From: Halomarina oriensis | GTDB lineage: Archaea > Halobacteriota > Halobacteria > Halobacteriales > Haloarculaceae | DNA: 64,000 nt | Reading direction: 5' to 3' | NCBI RefSeq assembly: GCF_009791395.1 | Contig: NZ_WSZK01000012.1 | Location: 62,001 to 126,000, forward strand | In this document: piece after piece, positions 62,388 to 64,000 of the stretch | Position numbering within the stretch: position 1 is the first letter of the stretch | Layout of the letters: every line of letters begins with the position of its first letter | The notes under the pieces: generated by a model | The model's database searches: none | Told to the model about the DNA's origin: nothing | Seen by the model: only the letters and a program-made list of their open reading frames with translations | Program-made: the position numbers and the translations under genes

Positions 62388-63432
62388 GGGTGACGACTCC
62401 AGCGACGACGGCACCGTCAGCAAGCAGTCGGACGTCAGCACCGAGAACACGATGCGTGCTCGGGCGGGCGAGAGCCGAATCAAGCTCTGGGTGCTGCTGG
62501 GCGCGAACCGGCTGTTCGTCACCGGCGTCCTCTGTGCCATCATCTTCGTGGGGTTCATCCTGTTCGGTATCACGTTGAACCCGCCGTTCTACACGCGGGT
62601 CGCGGAGGGCGACGTCCTCGGGACGATATTCTCCACGATGACCAGCGCACTCATCACCGGCGTGACGCTGGTCGTCTCCATCAACCAGCTCGTCATCTCA
62701 CAGGAGAACGGCCCGCTCGGCGACCAGCACACTCGGATGAGCAACACGCTCGACTTCCGGACGTACACCAGCGAACTCATCGGGTCGGTGACGCCCGCGG
62801 ACCCCTCGGCGTTCCTCTCGACCATCGTCGAGACCTCCGAGAAACGGGCGGAACGGCTCCGCGAGGCCGTCGACGGGTGTGACAACGACCAGTTCATCGA
62901 CGAAGTCGACGAGTTCGTCGGCAGTCTCACCGAGAACGCCGACACGGTCAAGGGGAAACTCGACGGCGCGACGTTCGGCACCTTCGACGTGCTGTTCGCC
63001 GCGCTGGACTACAACTACTCGTACAAGGTGTTCCAGGTCGAACGGCTCCGGGAACTGTACAGCGACGACGTCGACGAGAACACCGAAGCGGCACTCGACG
63101 ACCTGCACACGTCGCTGGTGATGTTCGGCCCTGCCCGCGAACACATCAAGACGCTCTACTTCCAGTGGGCGCTGACGAGTCTCTCTCAGCTCATCGTCTA
63201 CGCGGCGATTCCGGCGTTGCTCGTCTCGGGAGCGATGCTAGCGTTCGTCGACGGCGCGACGTTCACCGGGACGACGGCTGGCGTCAGCGACATCCTCTGG
63301 ATCACCTCCGGGGCGTTCACCGTCGCGCTGGTGCCGTTCTTCCTGTTCGTCTCCTACGTGATGCGTATCGCTACGGTGGCGAAACGGACGCTCGCCATCG
63401 GCCCGCTCATCCTGCGGGACTCCCAGCGCTGA
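62380..63432 (+). CDS. Membrane protein with large soluble loop
   Basis: A 350-residue protein with two N-terminal membrane segments (about 43-68 and 83-105) and two near the C-terminus (about 270-292 and 305-330), with a large charged domain between them. The loop contains helices with many Glu and Arg. It overlaps the DUF4177 gene by 8 bases. A stress or mechanical-sensing function cannot be deduced. Not recognised beyond a haloarchaeal conserved membrane protein. Confidence 0.7.
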   Translation: MSEGDDSSDDGTVSKQSDVSTENTMRARAGESRIKLWVLLGANRLFVTGVLCAIIFVGFILFGITLNPPFYTRVAEGDVLGTIFSTMTSALITGVTLVVSINQLVISQENGPLGDQHTRMSNTLDFRTYTSELIGSVTPADPSAFLSTIVETSEKRAERLREAVDGCDNDQFIDEVDEFVGSLTENADTVKGKLDGATFGTFDVLFAALDYNYSYKVFQVERLRELYSDDVDENTEAALDDLHTSLVMFGPAREHIKTLYFQWALTSLSQLIVYAAIPALLVSGAMLAFVDGATFTGTTAGVSDILWITSGAFTVALVPFFLFVSYVMRIATVAKRTLAIGPLILRDSQR

Positions 63433-63585
63433 AGGCGGGCGGGGTCGCTACGACTCCGCTCGGCGGGCTTCGACGGGCGTCCACGTCCGACCGCGTTCCC
63501 TCGTGAGCACTCGGTCGCTGGCCGGGGCTCCAGTCACACGTTCGACAGCGACCGGAGAACCGTGTCGACCGGTAGAGCCGTGGCG

Positions 63586-64000
63586 TCAGCTCCCGTTGTC
63601 GCTCGCCTCGACGCCCATCGCGGAGAACAGTTTGCGTCGAACCGCCTCCTCGGTCAGCTGGAGGAGCGTGTCGCGGTTGTCCTCGCTGGTCTCGATGCCG
63701 GTGAAGATGCCGAGCGGAATCTCGACGGTGGCGTCCGTCGAGTGCCCCCGTGCCTCGCCGATGTCGCCGAAGGCGTCTTCGAGCACGGCCCCGATGTTCA
63801 TCCGGATGTCCTTCGAGCGGGCGGCGAGGTAGATGGTGTCCTCGGTGATGGCGAACACCGCCGTCGTCGTGATGCCTTCGAGGTTGAGGAGGTGCTGGGC
63901 GGCCTGTGCGAGTGCGTCGCGGTCACGGACGAACCCGGCGTTCGAGACGAGGTGACTCCCCTTGACCTCCCGGTTGCGGATGGCCTCGGCGAGGACGTCG
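63586..64000 (-). CDS. DHH-type phosphoesterase, C-terminal part, cut by window end
   Basis: The minus-strand frame is open to the last base, and the visible 137 residues end at 63586. The DHHA1-like segment GHSTDATVEIPLG and LEDAFGDIGEARG are typical of RecJ/DHH nucleases or oligoribonucleases of archaea. The catalytic DHH motif would lie upstream, outside the window. Further N-terminal domains cannot be seen. Confidence 0.7.
   Translation of the reverse strand, partial: DVLAEAIRNREVKGSHLVSNAGFVRDRDALAQAAQHLLNLEGITTTAVFAITEDTIYLAARSKDIRMNIGAVLEDAFGDIGEARGHSTDATVEIPLGIFTGIETSEDNRDTLLQLTEEAVRRKLFSAMGVEASDNGS

Overview
The window is a gene-dense segment of a haloarchaeal (class Halobacteria) chromosome. 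The evidence is the high GC content, the very acidic proteins, archaeal RNA polymerase subunits (Rpo3, Rpo6, Rpo10) inside the classic archaeal S13-S4-S11 operon, an Orc1/Cdc6 replication initiator, archaeal-type shikimate kinase, the mevalonate kinase plus isopentenyl phosphate kinase pair, and many small zinc-ribbon proteins typical of halophilic archaea. Many genes have a TATA-like box 24-32 nt before the start codon, which fits leaderless transcripts. I cannot name a genus. No CRISPR array, rRNA operon or intact insertion sequence was seen.

Layout. 1-9.4 kb: the end of an RPA-associated protein, a metallophosphoesterase, an acyl-CoA synthetase, an Lhr-type helicase and a CDC48 AAA ATPase. 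9.4-11.6 kb: a channel gene remnant, a small haloarchaeal protein, and the overlapping shikimate kinase and chorismate mutase genes. 11.6-15.6 kb: an accessory block in which the 3' end of the chorismate mutase gene recurs twice as a direct repeat. The first interval holds two paralogous membrane proteins and a zinc-ribbon regulator; the second holds a VapBC-type toxin-antitoxin pair. 15.6-19.2 kb: a cupin, a regulator, and an orc gene beside a 0.6-kb intergenic region full of iterated motifs, a candidate replication origin. 19.2-24 kb: carbonic anhydrase with a frameshifted neighbour, a Tat-exported protein made of five repeats, SurE, and an anchored secreted protein.

24-43 kb: ordinary metabolic and envelope genes: SDR, Rsm22-like methyltransferase, prephenate dehydrogenase, Xaa-Pro peptidase, penicillin-acylase-type hydrolase, a K+ channel with RCK domains, two bacterial-PH-domain proteins, an aldo/keto reductase, a frameshifted DoxX protein and tyrosyl-tRNA synthetase. 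43-52.7 kb: a long minus-strand operon starting at tRNA-Ser(GCT), through S13, S4, S11, Rpo3, tRNA-Leu(CAG), L18e, L13, S9, Rpo10, Rpo6, enolase and S2, followed by mevalonate kinase and isopentenyl phosphate kinase from their own promoter. 52.8-64 kb: MoaA, Mrp/NBP35 ATPase, a pair of surface proteins (one about 1,011 aa with PKD-like domains), RNase J behind a highly structured leader, a geranylgeranyl diphosphate synthase, a DUF4177-type/membrane gene pair, and the end of a DHH-type phosphoesterase.

Several genes belong to shared pathways. aroK, the chorismate mutase and tyrA serve aromatic amino acid synthesis. Mevalonate kinase, isopentenyl phosphate kinase and the prenyl synthase serve archaeal lipid synthesis. 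The phosphoesterase and RPA-associated protein belong to a haloarchaeal RPA operon. The best candidates for something undescribed are the repeated chorismate mutase 3' end acting as a possible insertion site, the orc-linked iteron array, the five-repeat Tat protein and the RNase J leader.
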